64,000 bases of DNA from Paenibacillus mesophilus (GCF_005938385.1 NZ_VCRA01000014.1:62001-126000), one strand, 5' to 3'. Counted from the first letter of the stretch, positions 53,302 to 62,025 are shown. Notes: generated by a model from the letters alone, not told the origin. Numbers and translations are program-made.

Positions 53302-53772
53302 ATGATTCTGAAGACAAGAGACTTCGGCGAAATCGAAGCGCAGGAACAAGATATTTATCGGTTTGCCGGGGGGATTCCCGGATTCGAGGATAGAACGGCC
53401 TTTATTTTGCTTCAAGCCGGGGAGGAGAGTTCCTTCTACTACTTGCAGTCCGTTGAGGAGGAGAAGCTGTCTTTTGTTTTGACCGACCCGTTCTTTTTCT
53501 TTCCGGACTATGAAGTGGAGTTGTCCGATACAGTCAAGGAAGAGTTGGAGATAGGAGACCGGGCGGAGGTGGTCGTGCTCGCCGTTGTTTCCGTTCGGGA
53601 GCGAATCTCGGATGCCACGGTCAACTTGCTTGCTCCCGTCGTGTTTAACAAAAGCAAGAGAAGCGGCAAACAGATCATCCTCGCCGGCTCCGGATATACG
53701 ACGAAGCATAGGCTGATGCCGGACACGGGGAATGCGGCTCCGGCCGCTGCCGCCTTGAGCGAGGAGGAGTGA
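53302..53772 (+). CDS. fliW: Flagellar assembly factor FliW
   Basis: 156 residues. Binds flagellin or CsrA in a partner switch. The start MILKTRDFGEIEAQEQDIYR is the usual FliW N-terminus; ATG 53302 lies after GGAGTGGGTGG. GGIPGFEDRTAFILLQ and KEELEIGDRAEVVVLAVVSV are family landmarks. Longer forms from 53236 or 53281 lack a ribosome site. csrA follows after four bases, so the two should be made together. Confidence 0.95.
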   Translation: MILKTRDFGEIEAQEQDIYRFAGGIPGFEDRTAFILLQAGEESSFYYLQSVEEEKLSFVLTDPFFFFPDYEVELSDTVKEELEIGDRAEVVVLAVVSVRERISDATVNLLAPVVFNKSKRSGKQIILAGSGYTTKHRLMPDTGNAAPAAAALSEEE

Positions 53773-53776
53773 GCGT

Positions 53777-54007
53777 ATGCTGGTGTTGACGAGGAAAAAG
53801 GGCGAATCGATTATGATCGGAGATTCCATAGAATTGGTCGTGATCGGAGTTGAGGGCGATTTGGTGAAATTGGGGATACGCGCCCCGAAATCTGTCGAAG
53901 TGTACCGGAAAGAATTGTACGATTCGATTCAATCATCGAATAAAGAAGCGACGGAGCGATCGGTTTTGGCACAGGATTTATCCGCATTTTTCAAGAAAGA
54001 TAAGTAA
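53777..54007 (+). CDS. csrA: Carbon storage regulator CsrA
   Basis: 76 residues, translational repressor that binds GGA-containing hairpins. MLVLTRKKGESIMIGDSIEL and IGVEGDLVKLGIRAPKSVEV are canonical; the Arg near residue 44 and the N-terminal LTRK pattern provide RNA contacts. The C-terminal helix (ERSVLAQDLSAFFKKDK) is longer than in proteobacteria, as in Bacillus, where it binds FliW. Immediately upstream of hag, whose leader bears a consensus site. A stem follows. Confidence 0.97.
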   Translation: MLVLTRKKGESIMIGDSIELVVIGVEGDLVKLGIRAPKSVEVYRKELYDSIQSSNKEATERSVLAQDLSAFFKKDK

Positions 54008-54027
54008 ATTGTGGCAATGTAGAGATA

Positions 54028-54067
54028 TAAGCGGTTTTTGACGGGAAAATGGTCGAAAATCGCTTTA
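54028..54067 (+). terminator. Stem after csrA, possible terminator or attenuator
   Basis: TAAGCGGTTTTTGAC and GTCGAAAATCGCTTTA pair over about 15 bp with two G-T wobbles and a one-base bulge around a 9-base loop. There is no T tract after it, so termination may be partial. Confidence 0.5.
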
Positions 54068-54096
54068 TGCTATCCGCCTTGCTTAAAAATTGCTCT

Positions 54097-54123
54097 TATA
54101 TTTTTGTCGTGAAAATTCGATAT
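54097..54123 (+). promoter_or_regulatory. Candidate sigma-D promoter of the flagellin gene
   Basis: TATA, 15 bases, TTCGATAT: a weak match to TAAA-N15-GCCGATAA. It is the best sigma-D-like element in the 213-base gap and would start RNA near 54130 with a leader of about 90 bases. Confidence 0.42.
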
Positions 54124-54137
54124 AAGTAGTAGGACTT

Positions 54138-54167
54138 TTCTATCGGGACCGGCCGGCCTGATAGAAA
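54138..54167 (+). promoter_or_regulatory. Stem-loop in the flagellin leader
   Basis: TTCTATC and GATAGAA pair around an inner GG/CC-rich segment that includes GGCCGGCC. It lies at the 5-prime end of the predicted mRNA and could protect it from decay. Confidence 0.55.
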
Positions 54168-54174
54168 TGCCTGA

Positions 54175-54190
54175 CCCACAAGGATGTGGG
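54175..54190 (+). promoter_or_regulatory. CsrA-binding hairpin in the flagellin leader
   Basis: CCCACA and TGTGGG form a 6-bp stem that presents AGGA in a four-base loop. ACAAGGATGT matches the in vitro selected CsrA consensus RUACARGGAUGU in its whole core. A second GGA lies in the ribosome site (CAGGGAGGAAG, 54202-54212), giving the two-site arrangement described for B. subtilis hag. Confidence 0.82.
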
Positions 54191-54220
54191 AATTAGTTAC
54201 TTCAGGGAGGAAGAAAAGGC

Positions 54221-57200
54221 ATGAGAATTAATCACAATATCGCGGCATTGAACACGTACCGTCAGCTGACCACGAACTCTTCGGCAGGCGGCAAATCGAT
54301 CGAGAAATTGTCTTCCGGTCTGCGCATTAACCGTGCAGGCGACGACGCAGCAGGTCTTGCAATCTCCGAGAAAATGCGGGCGCAAATCCGTGGTCTCGAC
54401 CAAGCTCAACGCAACTCGCAAGACGGCATCTCGATGATCCAAACGACCGAGGGCGCTCTTAACGAGACTCACTCGATCCTGCAGCGTATGCGCGAGCTGG
54501 CTGCCCAAGCGGCGAACGACACGAACGTATCCGTCGACCGCGAAGAAATCCAAAAAGAAATCAACCAGCTGACTTCCGAGATCAACCGGATCGGCAATAC
54601 GACCGAGTTCAATACGCAGTCGCTGTTGAAAGGTAAGAATGTTCCGGTTGTGGAGACGGCTGCTACAGTTGGTACGATTAAAGATGGTGTTGCTGGGGTA
54701 GCCGCAGGAGCGGTTTCGTCAATTACGACTAACCATAATAGCGTGAAGGCCTCTACATCTTCCTTGACGGTACAAGCCTCCTCTAGCCAATCGACAGCAA
54801 CAACCGCAAACTTCACTGTAACAACAAGTAGTATTGAGGGGCAAAAAGCCACGGCCAACTTATCCAATGGTATGAATTTTACAGCTGCTGCTAGTGGAAC
54901 AGCGTTAAATAATATTACCATTGAGATGAAGCAGGCTACAGCGGGAACGACTGCGACGTCGATGTCAAAGACAGGGAATATTTGGACGATTGAAGTCGGA
55001 ACAAATGCTGACGGTACTTCTGTAGTAGCGAACAGAGGAGAACTGTATAACGCGATTATTAATTCTACCGATTATGCTGCTGGCAATAACTTCTCAGCGG
55101 ACTTTACCTTGGCAGTACCGGACAATACTTCAGCCGCTTTAGCGCCATTTAGTACGGGCGTATCTAGCGGTGGTGTTGCTGAAGTGGTGGGTGAATATCA
55201 GTTTGATTTAGCAACTCAATTCAAGGAAGCTGGAGATACGATTACCTTTGGCGGAAAAACATTCACCGCAGTAATTGGTACAGCCGATGTAACCAAAGGT
55301 GAATTTTCCATTGGTGCGAGTGCTAGTGCTATTGATGTTCTAAACACACAAGCGGCAAGTTTAAAAGCTACAATTCTCCACGCAACACAGCTTGGAGGCA
55401 GATTCCAGGATGACACTTCAGTTGGGGCTACTATTAAGCTACAAGAAATAGCTGGACAGGCAACTGGTGTCGACGTTAGTTCACCTGTAGTCGCGGGCTC
55501 TGGTACTGACGATATACTACAGATATCAGATGCAAGCGGTAGAAACCTGAAAACGGTAACCATTGTACAAGCTGCTGCGGGTGGTGCGGCTGCGACAGCA
55601 AGTACAGCTGCTATCGCTGGTTTCGATCTAACAGCCGGTGCAAATGGTACAGATTTGAATGGTGTAAAAGTTAAATTTGACATCTCTGCCTCAACAATGG
55701 CGACGGATCTAACAACGAGCTGGGATTCCGAAAATGGCGTACTTACAGTTTCGGGGAATGTTAATAGTGCCGGCACGGTAAATGCTGCATTGCTATCTAC
55801 AATTGAAACAGGAATAAAAGCAGCAGGTTTTGCCGCAGGAACAGGTTTGGCTGCCGCATCAGCTGGTCTTACCACTGACACGGGTGCCTCCGCAGCAACA
55901 AATCTGGCTGGTCAAACATTGACTTTCGCAGGTGGCGGTAAAGCGATTGTTGCCAACCAACTGCAAGTCGTAAATGAAAATGGCAATTTAACAATTCATC
56001 TTGCAGCTGATTCTGCGAGCAAGAACACAGCAGAAAAAATTCAAGAAGCGGTTAGAGCTTTGGGCGTTGAGGGCCAAGACTTCACTCAGTATACCGTTAC
56101 ATCTTCGGGCAATTGGGATACGCAAACGCTTGGTAACCGTTTAACAGATGACTCTTCTACATTTGTTGGCGGAACATTCGGCGTAGAAGGCGAGTACCAA
56201 TTTGAAGTTACGACACCTTTCAAAGCTGGCGATATTGTCGATATCAAAGGACAAAAGTTTGTAGCTGTGGAAAGCGGTGCTCAAGCCACTAAGGGTCAGT
56301 TTAATGTTTCCGGCGGCGATGCAGCTGCACAAGCCCTAGCTCTAAGAGATGCCATTAGTTTGAATGATGCTCTTAAAGATTCATATCGTGTTTCTGGCAC
56401 GGGAACAACTATTACTTTGAAAGAAACAACGGCTTCTGGTGTTGATCTTAAACAAACTGATCTCGCAGTACGTGGTACGGGTACTCAAGGCGAGTATGTT
56501 ATTGAATCCGACGAACTGCTTGCAAGCGGATCGAGATTCAGCGTTGACGGGGAAGAAATTCTCGTAACGAATAAAAACCAACATGTTGGCTTCGACAACG
56601 GTACTGCTGTGAAAGTAGCTCAAACAGCTGCGGATCAATCCAAAGCTCTTGCTGACGCTATCAATACGAACGCCAAACTGAAAGACAAATACGAAGCTTC
56701 TGTCAACGACAAAGGCCAGCTCGTATTGAAACAAACGGATACTAACGCATCGGCTACAGCTCCTGCTGTTTCGACCAAAAACTCGTCCGAAGGCGACTTC
56801 CAAGCTACGTTCCAAATCGGCGCGAACAGCGGTCAAAGCATGACGATCACTGTAGGCGATATGCGTTCCGGAGCTTTGGGCATCAGCGGCGACGGCTCGG
56901 TTGGTACGGTGAAAGCGAACAACGGCTCCGTTGCTTCTTACACAAAAGTATCGAACGTAAACAGTGGCTCCGACAACAAAAACGTCGAGTTCGCCCTGGA
57001 CGTAACGACGAGCGAAAAAGCTTCGGCTGCTCTGAGCGTAATCAACGACGCTATTGAGAAGGTCTCGTCCCAGCGTTCCCAATTGGGTGCGTTCCAAAAC
57101 CGTTTGGAGCACACGATCAACAACTTGGGCACATCGTCCGAAAACCTGGTAGCTTCCGAGTCCCGTATCCGCGACGTAGATATGGCGAAAGAAATGATGG

Positions 57201-57295
57201 AGTTCACGAAGAACAACATCCTTTCCCAAGCCGCTCAAGCGATGCTGGCTCAAGCGAACCAACAACCGCAAGGCGTACTGCAATTGCTCCGTTAA
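54221..57295 (+). CDS. hag: Flagellin with very large variable domain
   Basis: 1024 residues, more than three times B. subtilis flagellin. Residues 1-140 (MRINHNIAALNTYRQL, SGLRINRAGDDAAGLAISEK) and about 920-1024 (NNLGTSSENLVASESRIRDV, ending GVLQLLR) are the conserved D0/D1 ends. Residues 140-915 form an inserted region with two module types: three repeats starting GEYQFDLATQF, GEYQFEVTTPF and GEYVIESDELL (about 324-430, 655-750, 757-850) and several A/T/G-rich segments around GTDLN or GTALN. The inserted part from about base 54640 to 56480 uses less optimised codons and is AT-richer than both ends, which suggests later acquisition. ATG after GGGAGGAAG. Confidence 0.95.
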   Translation: MRINHNIAALNTYRQLTTNSSAGGKSIEKLSSGLRINRAGDDAAGLAISEKMRAQIRGLDQAQRNSQDGISMIQTTEGALNETHSILQRMRELAAQAANDTNVSVDREEIQKEINQLTSEINRIGNTTEFNTQSLLKGKNVPVVETAATVGTIKDGVAGVAAGAVSSITTNHNSVKASTSSLTVQASSSQSTATTANFTVTTSSIEGQKATANLSNGMNFTAAASGTALNNITIEMKQATAGTTATSMSKTGNIWTIEVGTNADGTSVVANRGELYNAIINSTDYAAGNNFSADFTLAVPDNTSAALAPFSTGVSSGGVAEVVGEYQFDLATQFKEAGDTITFGGKTFTAVIGTADVTKGEFSIGASASAIDVLNTQAASLKATILHATQLGGRFQDDTSVGATIKLQEIAGQATGVDVSSPVVAGSGTDDILQISDASGRNLKTVTIVQAAAGGAAATASTAAIAGFDLTAGANGTDLNGVKVKFDISASTMATDLTTSWDSENGVLTVSGNVNSAGTVNAALLSTIETGIKAAGFAAGTGLAAASAGLTTDTGASAATNLAGQTLTFAGGGKAIVANQLQVVNENGNLTIHLAADSASKNTAEKIQEAVRALGVEGQDFTQYTVTSSGNWDTQTLGNRLTDDSSTFVGGTFGVEGEYQFEVTTPFKAGDIVDIKGQKFVAVESGAQATKGQFNVSGGDAAAQALALRDAISLNDALKDSYRVSGTGTTITLKETTASGVDLKQTDLAVRGTGTQGEYVIESDELLASGSRFSVDGEEILVTNKNQHVGFDNGTAVKVAQTAADQSKALADAINTNAKLKDKYEASVNDKGQLVLKQTDTNASATAPAVSTKNSSEGDFQATFQIGANSGQSMTITVGDMRSGALGISGDGSVGTVKANNGSVASYTKVSNVNSGSDNKNVEFALDVTTSEKASAALSVINDAIEKVSSQRSQLGAFQNRLEHTINNLGTSSENLVASESRIRDVDMAKEMMEFTKNNILSQAAQAMLAQANQQPQGVLQLLR

Positions 57296-57311
57296 TCCGG
57301 TCCAATCTCCG

Positions 57312-57345
57312 GGGGACTCTAGTTGGACTAGAGTCCCTTTCTTTC
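57312..57345 (+). terminator. Terminator of the flagellin gene
   Basis: GGGACTCTAG and CTAGAGTCCC pair perfectly over 10 bp around TTGGA, then TTTCTTTCT. Confidence 0.9.
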
Positions 57346-57375
57346 TAATATGAACAACGAAGGCGAGGTTTCCAC

Positions 57376-57750
57376 GTGTCCCCCGATTACGAAATCCGCG
57401 AACGGACCTTGGTCCTGGCCGATACTTGTCTGGAAGGCTTGACGCACATGCAATGGCAAATGCAGCAGGGCTATTATGAATCTTCCTTGACGTTGTATTG
57501 CGATGTGCTCGATGCTATCCATCATATTGAACGATCGGTTCATCTGTCTATCGAGGTCGATTACAGTGACCGAACCGACGGCTGGTTTGCGGTTCAGGAG
57601 CAGCTATGCGAGCGGTTGGACGAAATGGCCGAGGCTTTCCGGGCCCGTCGGTTTCACCTATTGCCTCCGCTTCTTGCCCGACTTGTTCCTGTCTATCGCT
57701 TATGGCATAACACCGTGCATCTTTACCTGAATCCAAATTACGTCGTGTGA
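57376..57750 (+). CDS. Small helical protein of unknown function between flagellin and FliB
   Basis: 124 residues, GTG start; the upstream GGCGAGG is only a moderate ribosome site. Wholly helical in appearance, with ERTLVLADTCLEGLTHMQWQ, SLTLYCDVLDAIHHIERSVH and LPPLLARLVPVYRLWHNTVH. No cysteine cluster beyond isolated residues, no signal. Size and pattern recall flagellar chaperones (FliT or FlgN), but similarity is not strong enough to assign it. It is 12 bases upstream of fliB, so the two probably act together on flagellin. Confidence 0.65.
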   Translation: MSPDYEIRERTLVLADTCLEGLTHMQWQMQQGYYESSLTLYCDVLDAIHHIERSVHLSIEVDYSDRTDGWFAVQEQLCERLDEMAEAFRARRFHLLPPLLARLVPVYRLWHNTVHLYLNPNYVV

Positions 57751-57762
57751 GGGGAATCGCTG

Positions 57763-59010
57763 ATGACCGTAAAAACAAAAACTAGACTTGCCCTAGTTCC
57801 GCAATATATGCGGAAATTCCAATGCATCGGCCCCAGCTGCGAGGACAGCTGTTGTGTCGGATGGCGCGTCAACATTGACGAATCTACCTATCGCAAATAC
57901 CAGGATGTGGATCATGCCGATCTGCAGACTGATCTTGATAAATATGTGACCCGCAACCGCTCGAATCCGTCGGCAGCCAACTATGCCAAGATCAAAATGA
58001 AGGCCGGCGGAGCCTGTCCGTTTCTGGACGGAGAGAAGTTGTGCGGCATTCAGAAAAACTTGGGCGAATCGTATTTGTCCAACACATGCTCGCAATACCC
58101 TAGATCCAACAATATGACCAATGGACAATGGGAGCGGTCCGCGACCGTATCTTGTCCTGAAATTGCCCGGCTCGCTCTGCTGAACCCGGAGCCTATGGAG
58201 TTCGACCAAATTGAAGAAGATGCCGATGCACGGTTTGCCACGAACAAGGAGCTGCATACCGGCGACGTCAAATATTTGAATAAGCCTCAACGTTTCTTTT
58301 GGGAACTACGCATATTTACGATTCAAGTCTTGCAGCACCGCGCTTTCTCCTTGTCCAGCCGACTCATTTTACTTGGCTTGTTCTATCAGAAAGCACAGGA
58401 AAAGGCCCAGGCCGGAGAGGTTCAGAAGATTCCGGAGCTGATCGAAGAATTCATGGTCATGCTGTTCCAAGACTCCGTTAAGCGGCAGTTGGACGAAGTT
58501 CCGGTACAGACGGCGCTTCAGATGAAGCTGGCCAAAGAAATTATGGATCAACGGTTCGCCAGCGGGGTTAACAGCTCCCGCTATATGGAAGTCATTACTC
58601 ATTTCCTGCACGGCATTCAGTTCACCAAGGAAACACCGGTCGAACAAATTGCCCAGCGTTACGCAGACGCCTACGAAAATGATTACTCGCCTTTTATGGC
58701 CGAGCATGAATATATACTTGAAAACTATTTGGTCAACTACGTATACAAGAACATGTTTCCTTTCACAGGCAGCAAGGAACTGTTCGATGCCTATGTCATG
58801 ATGATCATCCACTATTCCATGATCAAGCTTCTTCTGATCGGAAACGCGGGTTTCCATAAAGGGCTCGATACGGATCGGGTTCTTCTCGTGATTCAGTCGT
58901 TCGCCAAAACGATCGAGCATAGCGACGTATATTTGAGGAAAATGGAAAAACTTCTGAAAGAAAACGGCTATACGACGATGGCTTATATGAGCATCCTGAT
59001 CAAAAATTAA
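57763..59010 (+). CDS. fliB: Flagellin lysine-N-methylase FliB
   Basis: 415 residues. The cysteine-rich N-terminus MRKFQCIGPSCEDSCCVGWR and GGACPFLDGEKLCGIQKNLG with CSQYPR and SCPEIARLAL is the FliB pattern. The rest is mostly helical. The enzyme methylates lysines on flagellin before assembly; the cysteines suggest an iron-sulfur (radical-SAM-like or related) cofactor, although no CX3CX2C is present. ATG after GAGGGGAATCGCTG. Absent from this position in B. subtilis; in this genome it directly follows hag. Confidence 0.88.
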   Translation: MTVKTKTRLALVPQYMRKFQCIGPSCEDSCCVGWRVNIDESTYRKYQDVDHADLQTDLDKYVTRNRSNPSAANYAKIKMKAGGACPFLDGEKLCGIQKNLGESYLSNTCSQYPRSNNMTNGQWERSATVSCPEIARLALLNPEPMEFDQIEEDADARFATNKELHTGDVKYLNKPQRFFWELRIFTIQVLQHRAFSLSSRLILLGLFYQKAQEKAQAGEVQKIPELIEEFMVMLFQDSVKRQLDEVPVQTALQMKLAKEIMDQRFASGVNSSRYMEVITHFLHGIQFTKETPVEQIAQRYADAYENDYSPFMAEHEYILENYLVNYVYKNMFPFTGSKELFDAYVMMIIHYSMIKLLLIGNAGFHKGLDTDRVLLVIQSFAKTIEHSDVYLRKMEKLLKENGYTTMAYMSILIKN

Positions 59011-59020
59011 CGTTTCACCC

Positions 59021-59048
59021 TAAACTATCGTCGGAATTGATCCGATGA
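59021..59048 (+). promoter_or_regulatory. Sigma-D promoter of flaG-fliD-fliS-fliT
   Basis: TAAA, 16 bases, TCCGATGA, with the same spacing and TCCGAT core as the flgM promoter. Confidence 0.65.
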
Positions 59049-59081
59049 ATGTAGTAACGGAACTCGAAAGGGGAAGGAACC

Positions 59082-59480
59082 ATGGACTCATCGCTTGGTT
59101 CAGTCAAAGGGGTTTCGGGTACGCCAATGTCGCCACCGCCGCATCAGTCTCAACCATCTGCAGGTGTTCCCGATTTACCGAAACAACCCGCTCCTCACAC
59201 CATGACCCAAGAGGACGCCAAAAGAGCGGAAATGCAAGGCAAGCCGGTTTCCATGAGCGAGGAGCAATGGATTCGCGCGGTCGAGAAGGCGCTGAAGCTC
59301 GTGCAAGGCCCGATTACCTACTTGGATTTTTCTGTACACAAGTCGACGAAGGAAGTCATGGTTAAGGTAATGAACAGAGAAACCGGGGAAGTCATTCGCG
59401 AAATTCCCCCGGAAAAGCATCTCGATCTTGTAGCCGATCTGATGAAGATGGCCGGTGTACTGGTGGATAAGAGAGTTTAA
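59082..59480 (+). CDS. flaG: FlaG family protein (YvyC-like)
   Basis: 132 residues. The N-terminal 45 residues are proline-rich and poorly conserved; the folded part has LDFSVHKSTKEVMVKVMNRE and TGEVIREIPPEKHLDLVADL, the FlaG signature. Role is in filament length or structure. ATG after GAAAGGGGAAGGAACC. First gene of the fliD operon. Confidence 0.9.
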   Translation: MDSSLGSVKGVSGTPMSPPPHQSQPSAGVPDLPKQPAPHTMTQEDAKRAEMQGKPVSMSEEQWIRAVEKALKLVQGPITYLDFSVHKSTKEVMVKVMNRETGEVIREIPPEKHLDLVADLMKMAGVLVDKRV

Positions 59481-59539
59481 GCAAAGCACGCTTCAAGACG
59501 GAATGGCAAGACCCGGTCTGAAAAGGAGTGAAAAGCAGG

Positions 59540-61438
59540 ATGGTATTTCGAATTGGCGGGTTAGCTACCGGTATGGATACCGATTCCTTGGTCAAGCAGA
59601 TGCTTCAGGCATACCAAACGCCGATAGACAAAGTCAAGCAGCAAAAGCAACTGATCGAATGGAAGCGGGACGATTATCGGGCGGTTAATACGAAGGTGCT
59701 CGCTTTTCGCGATGCGGCTTTCGATATGAAGCTGAAAGGCGCTTATACGACGAAAAAGGCCGAGTCCGAGAATGAGCAAGCCGTTAAGGTGTCGGCTACG
59801 AACCAAGCGATCGAAGGCGTATACACGATTAAAGTAAAAGAGCTTGCCACCTCCGCTACTCTGACATCGTCCGCAATCGGTAAAAAAAATAATCAGGCCA
59901 AAATGTCCGAGCTCGGCGTAACGGACCCGACATCCATTACGTTATCCGGCGATAAAGGCAGCGTAACCGTCATGATCAAGCCCACGGACACAATCTCCGA
60001 CGTAATGGGCAATATCAATAACAAAACTCGTCTGACCGGAGTCAATGCGAGCTACGATGCGAGCCTGGACCGGTTTTATTTCACCAACCCGGCGACGGGG
60101 GAAGCGGCCAAGTTCGAGCTGAAAAGCACGAATGCGGATTTATTGGGCAACGTATTCAAGCTGTCCGGCTCCGCCGTATCGACGGTAAAGGGCGAGACGA
60201 TTACGACAACGGTCAAGTTCGACAGCGTGCTGCTTCCCGTCATTTCCGCCGAGTTGACGAAAGACAAGTCGATCGACACACAATTTTTCCGCATAACCCG
60301 GGACGGCAAAGACTACGATTTCTCCATCAAGGCGGATACGTCGATAGGTAACCTTATTGACCAGATCAACGGTTCCGAGCTAGGTAAGACCGGCGTCTCG
60401 GCCTATTTGAACGGTGACGGGAAGCTGGCGTTTTTTAACGCCGACCAGTCCAAACAGCTGGAATTCGCCGAGGTTTCCGAAAGCACGACTCAGGACGAGA
60501 TCAAAATTCTGGAACAGCTTGGCCTTCAAAACGCTTCGGGAACGAATGTTTTCACTAAAACGTCCGATCAAGACTATACAAAGTTGGAAACCAAAGGGAA
60601 AGATGCCGTCATCGAGTATAACGGCATTGAAGCCAAATATGCGACCAACAGCTTTGTCGTGAACGGCCTCAATGTAACCGCCAAGAAAGTAACGACCGAT
60701 GCGGTCTCGGTTTCCATATCCGGGGATACGGATGCCATTTACGATAAAATCAAATCGTTCGTGGACAAATATAACACGCTGGTTGACGATATTACCGCGA
60801 AAACGAGCGAGGCCCGGGACCGGGATTATACACCGCTGACCGACGAGCAGAAGGAAGCGATGAGCGAGGAACAAATCAAGGCATGGGAAGCTAAAGCGAA
60901 GAGCGGGATGCTGCGGAGGGACGATGTGTTGAGAAACGCCCTGTCCTCGTTCCGAAACTCCTTAGCAAGCGTGGTTGGCGGGATGACCGGAAGCGAGCTG
61001 AAGCAGTTGACCCAGATCGGGATTACGACCGGGTCGTCGTATACGGAGAACGGAAAGCTAAGCATAAACGAAGAGACACTGCGAAAAGCGATCGCCGAGC
61101 GGCCGGAAGAAGTAGCCGCGATGTTCACCGTTGACGATGGCAATGCGAAAGCGGATGCCGGAGACGGATTCGCAGTCAGGCTTCACCAAAAAGCGACAGA
61201 GCTGATCGACAAGCTGAAATCCATCGCGGGAACGACCGACATGACGTACTCCCAGTATGACCAAGGCAAGCTCCTTAGTGATATTGACGAGCGAATCGAA
61301 CGTTTGAAGGATCGCATGGAGGATGCCGAAGATCGGTACTATGCGCAGTTTACGGCAATGGAAAGGTACATCAATCAGCTGAACCAGCAAAGCAACTGGC
61401 TTTCCCAGCAGTTGGGCGGCTCCACTCAATCCAGTTAG
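59540..61438 (+). CDS. fliD: Flagellar filament cap protein
   Basis: 632 residues. FliD forms the pentameric or hexameric cap that folds flagellin at the filament tip. MVFRIGGLATGMDTDSLVKQ is the conserved start; ATG 59540 lies after AAAGGAG, whereas the GTG at 59528 overlaps it. The C-terminal helix ERIERLKDRMEDAEDRYYAQ and FTAMERYINQLNQQSNWLSQ is the second coiled-coil. The length is somewhat above that of B. subtilis (about 500) because of the middle domain, as would fit a larger flagellin. Confidence 0.94.
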   Translation: MVFRIGGLATGMDTDSLVKQMLQAYQTPIDKVKQQKQLIEWKRDDYRAVNTKVLAFRDAAFDMKLKGAYTTKKAESENEQAVKVSATNQAIEGVYTIKVKELATSATLTSSAIGKKNNQAKMSELGVTDPTSITLSGDKGSVTVMIKPTDTISDVMGNINNKTRLTGVNASYDASLDRFYFTNPATGEAAKFELKSTNADLLGNVFKLSGSAVSTVKGETITTTVKFDSVLLPVISAELTKDKSIDTQFFRITRDGKDYDFSIKADTSIGNLIDQINGSELGKTGVSAYLNGDGKLAFFNADQSKQLEFAEVSESTTQDEIKILEQLGLQNASGTNVFTKTSDQDYTKLETKGKDAVIEYNGIEAKYATNSFVVNGLNVTAKKVTTDAVSVSISGDTDAIYDKIKSFVDKYNTLVDDITAKTSEARDRDYTPLTDEQKEAMSEEQIKAWEAKAKSGMLRRDDVLRNALSSFRNSLASVVGGMTGSELKQLTQIGITTGSSYTENGKLSINEETLRKAIAERPEEVAAMFTVDDGNAKADAGDGFAVRLHQKATELIDKLKSIAGTTDMTYSQYDQGKLLSDIDERIERLKDRMEDAEDRYYAQFTAMERYINQLNQQSNWLSQQLGGSTQSS

Positions 61439-61452
61439 GGAGGCATCTTTAG

Positions 61453-62025
61453 GTGAATAACACGTATTCCCAGGCCCGTTCAGCTTATGGAAAGCAGCCG
61501 CAAGCCGTAACGCAGGCCGCGGTGCAAGTACCGCCCCCAACGAACCAGGCCGTGCCTAGCCAGCTTAAGACTCCAGCGCCGCAGCAAAATCCATCGCAGC
61601 AAAGCAAATACTTAGAGAATACGATCATGACGGCTCCGAAGGAGCAATTGCTTCTGCTGCTATATAACGTTGCGATTAAAGCTTGCAAAGGAGCCAAAGA
61701 AGCGATTGTTCAAAAAAATTACGGCCAGGCGCACGAGCATTTGCTGAAAGCTCAAGAAATTTTGTTGGAATTGATGGTCACTCTGGATCAAAACATTCCG
61801 ATCTCGGAACATTTGACCAAGCTGTACGATTACTTCATCGACCAATTAATCGAAGCGAACGTCAAAAAAGACCCGGCACCGGTCGATTTAGTTCTAAACT
61901 TTTTGGTCGAACTGCGCGATACGTGGGCGGAGGCCGCCAAAAGAGCGAGAGCCGGAGGTGCGGCGATACCTTCCGGTACGGTAGCCGCGCCGTCTGCCGA
62001 ACCGGGCGCGCCCGTGCATGGTTAA
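61453..62025 (+). CDS. fliS: Flagellin chaperone FliS with N-terminal extension
   Basis: 190 residues; typical FliS is about 125-135. The core begins near residue 53 (ENTIMTAPKEQLLLLLYNVA) and includes LEANVKKDPAPVDLVLNFLV. Residues 5-50 are an added stretch rich in Gln, Pro and Ala (PQAVTQAAVQVPPPTNQAVP), and the C-terminus (GGAAIPSGTVAAPSAEPGAP) is also extended and low in complexity. Start GTG 61453 after GGGAGGCATC. It overlaps fliT by eight bases. Confidence 0.9.
   Translation: MNNTYSQARSAYGKQPQAVTQAAVQVPPPTNQAVPSQLKTPAPQQNPSQQSKYLENTIMTAPKEQLLLLLYNVAIKACKGAKEAIVQKNYGQAHEHLLKAQEILLELMVTLDQNIPISEHLTKLYDYFIDQLIEANVKKDPAPVDLVLNFLVELRDTWAEAAKRARAGGAAIPSGTVAAPSAEPGAPVHG

Noticed and set aside
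57312..57345. Attenuator before the 124-residue gene
   Set aside because: It is a standard terminator with no alternative pairing evident.
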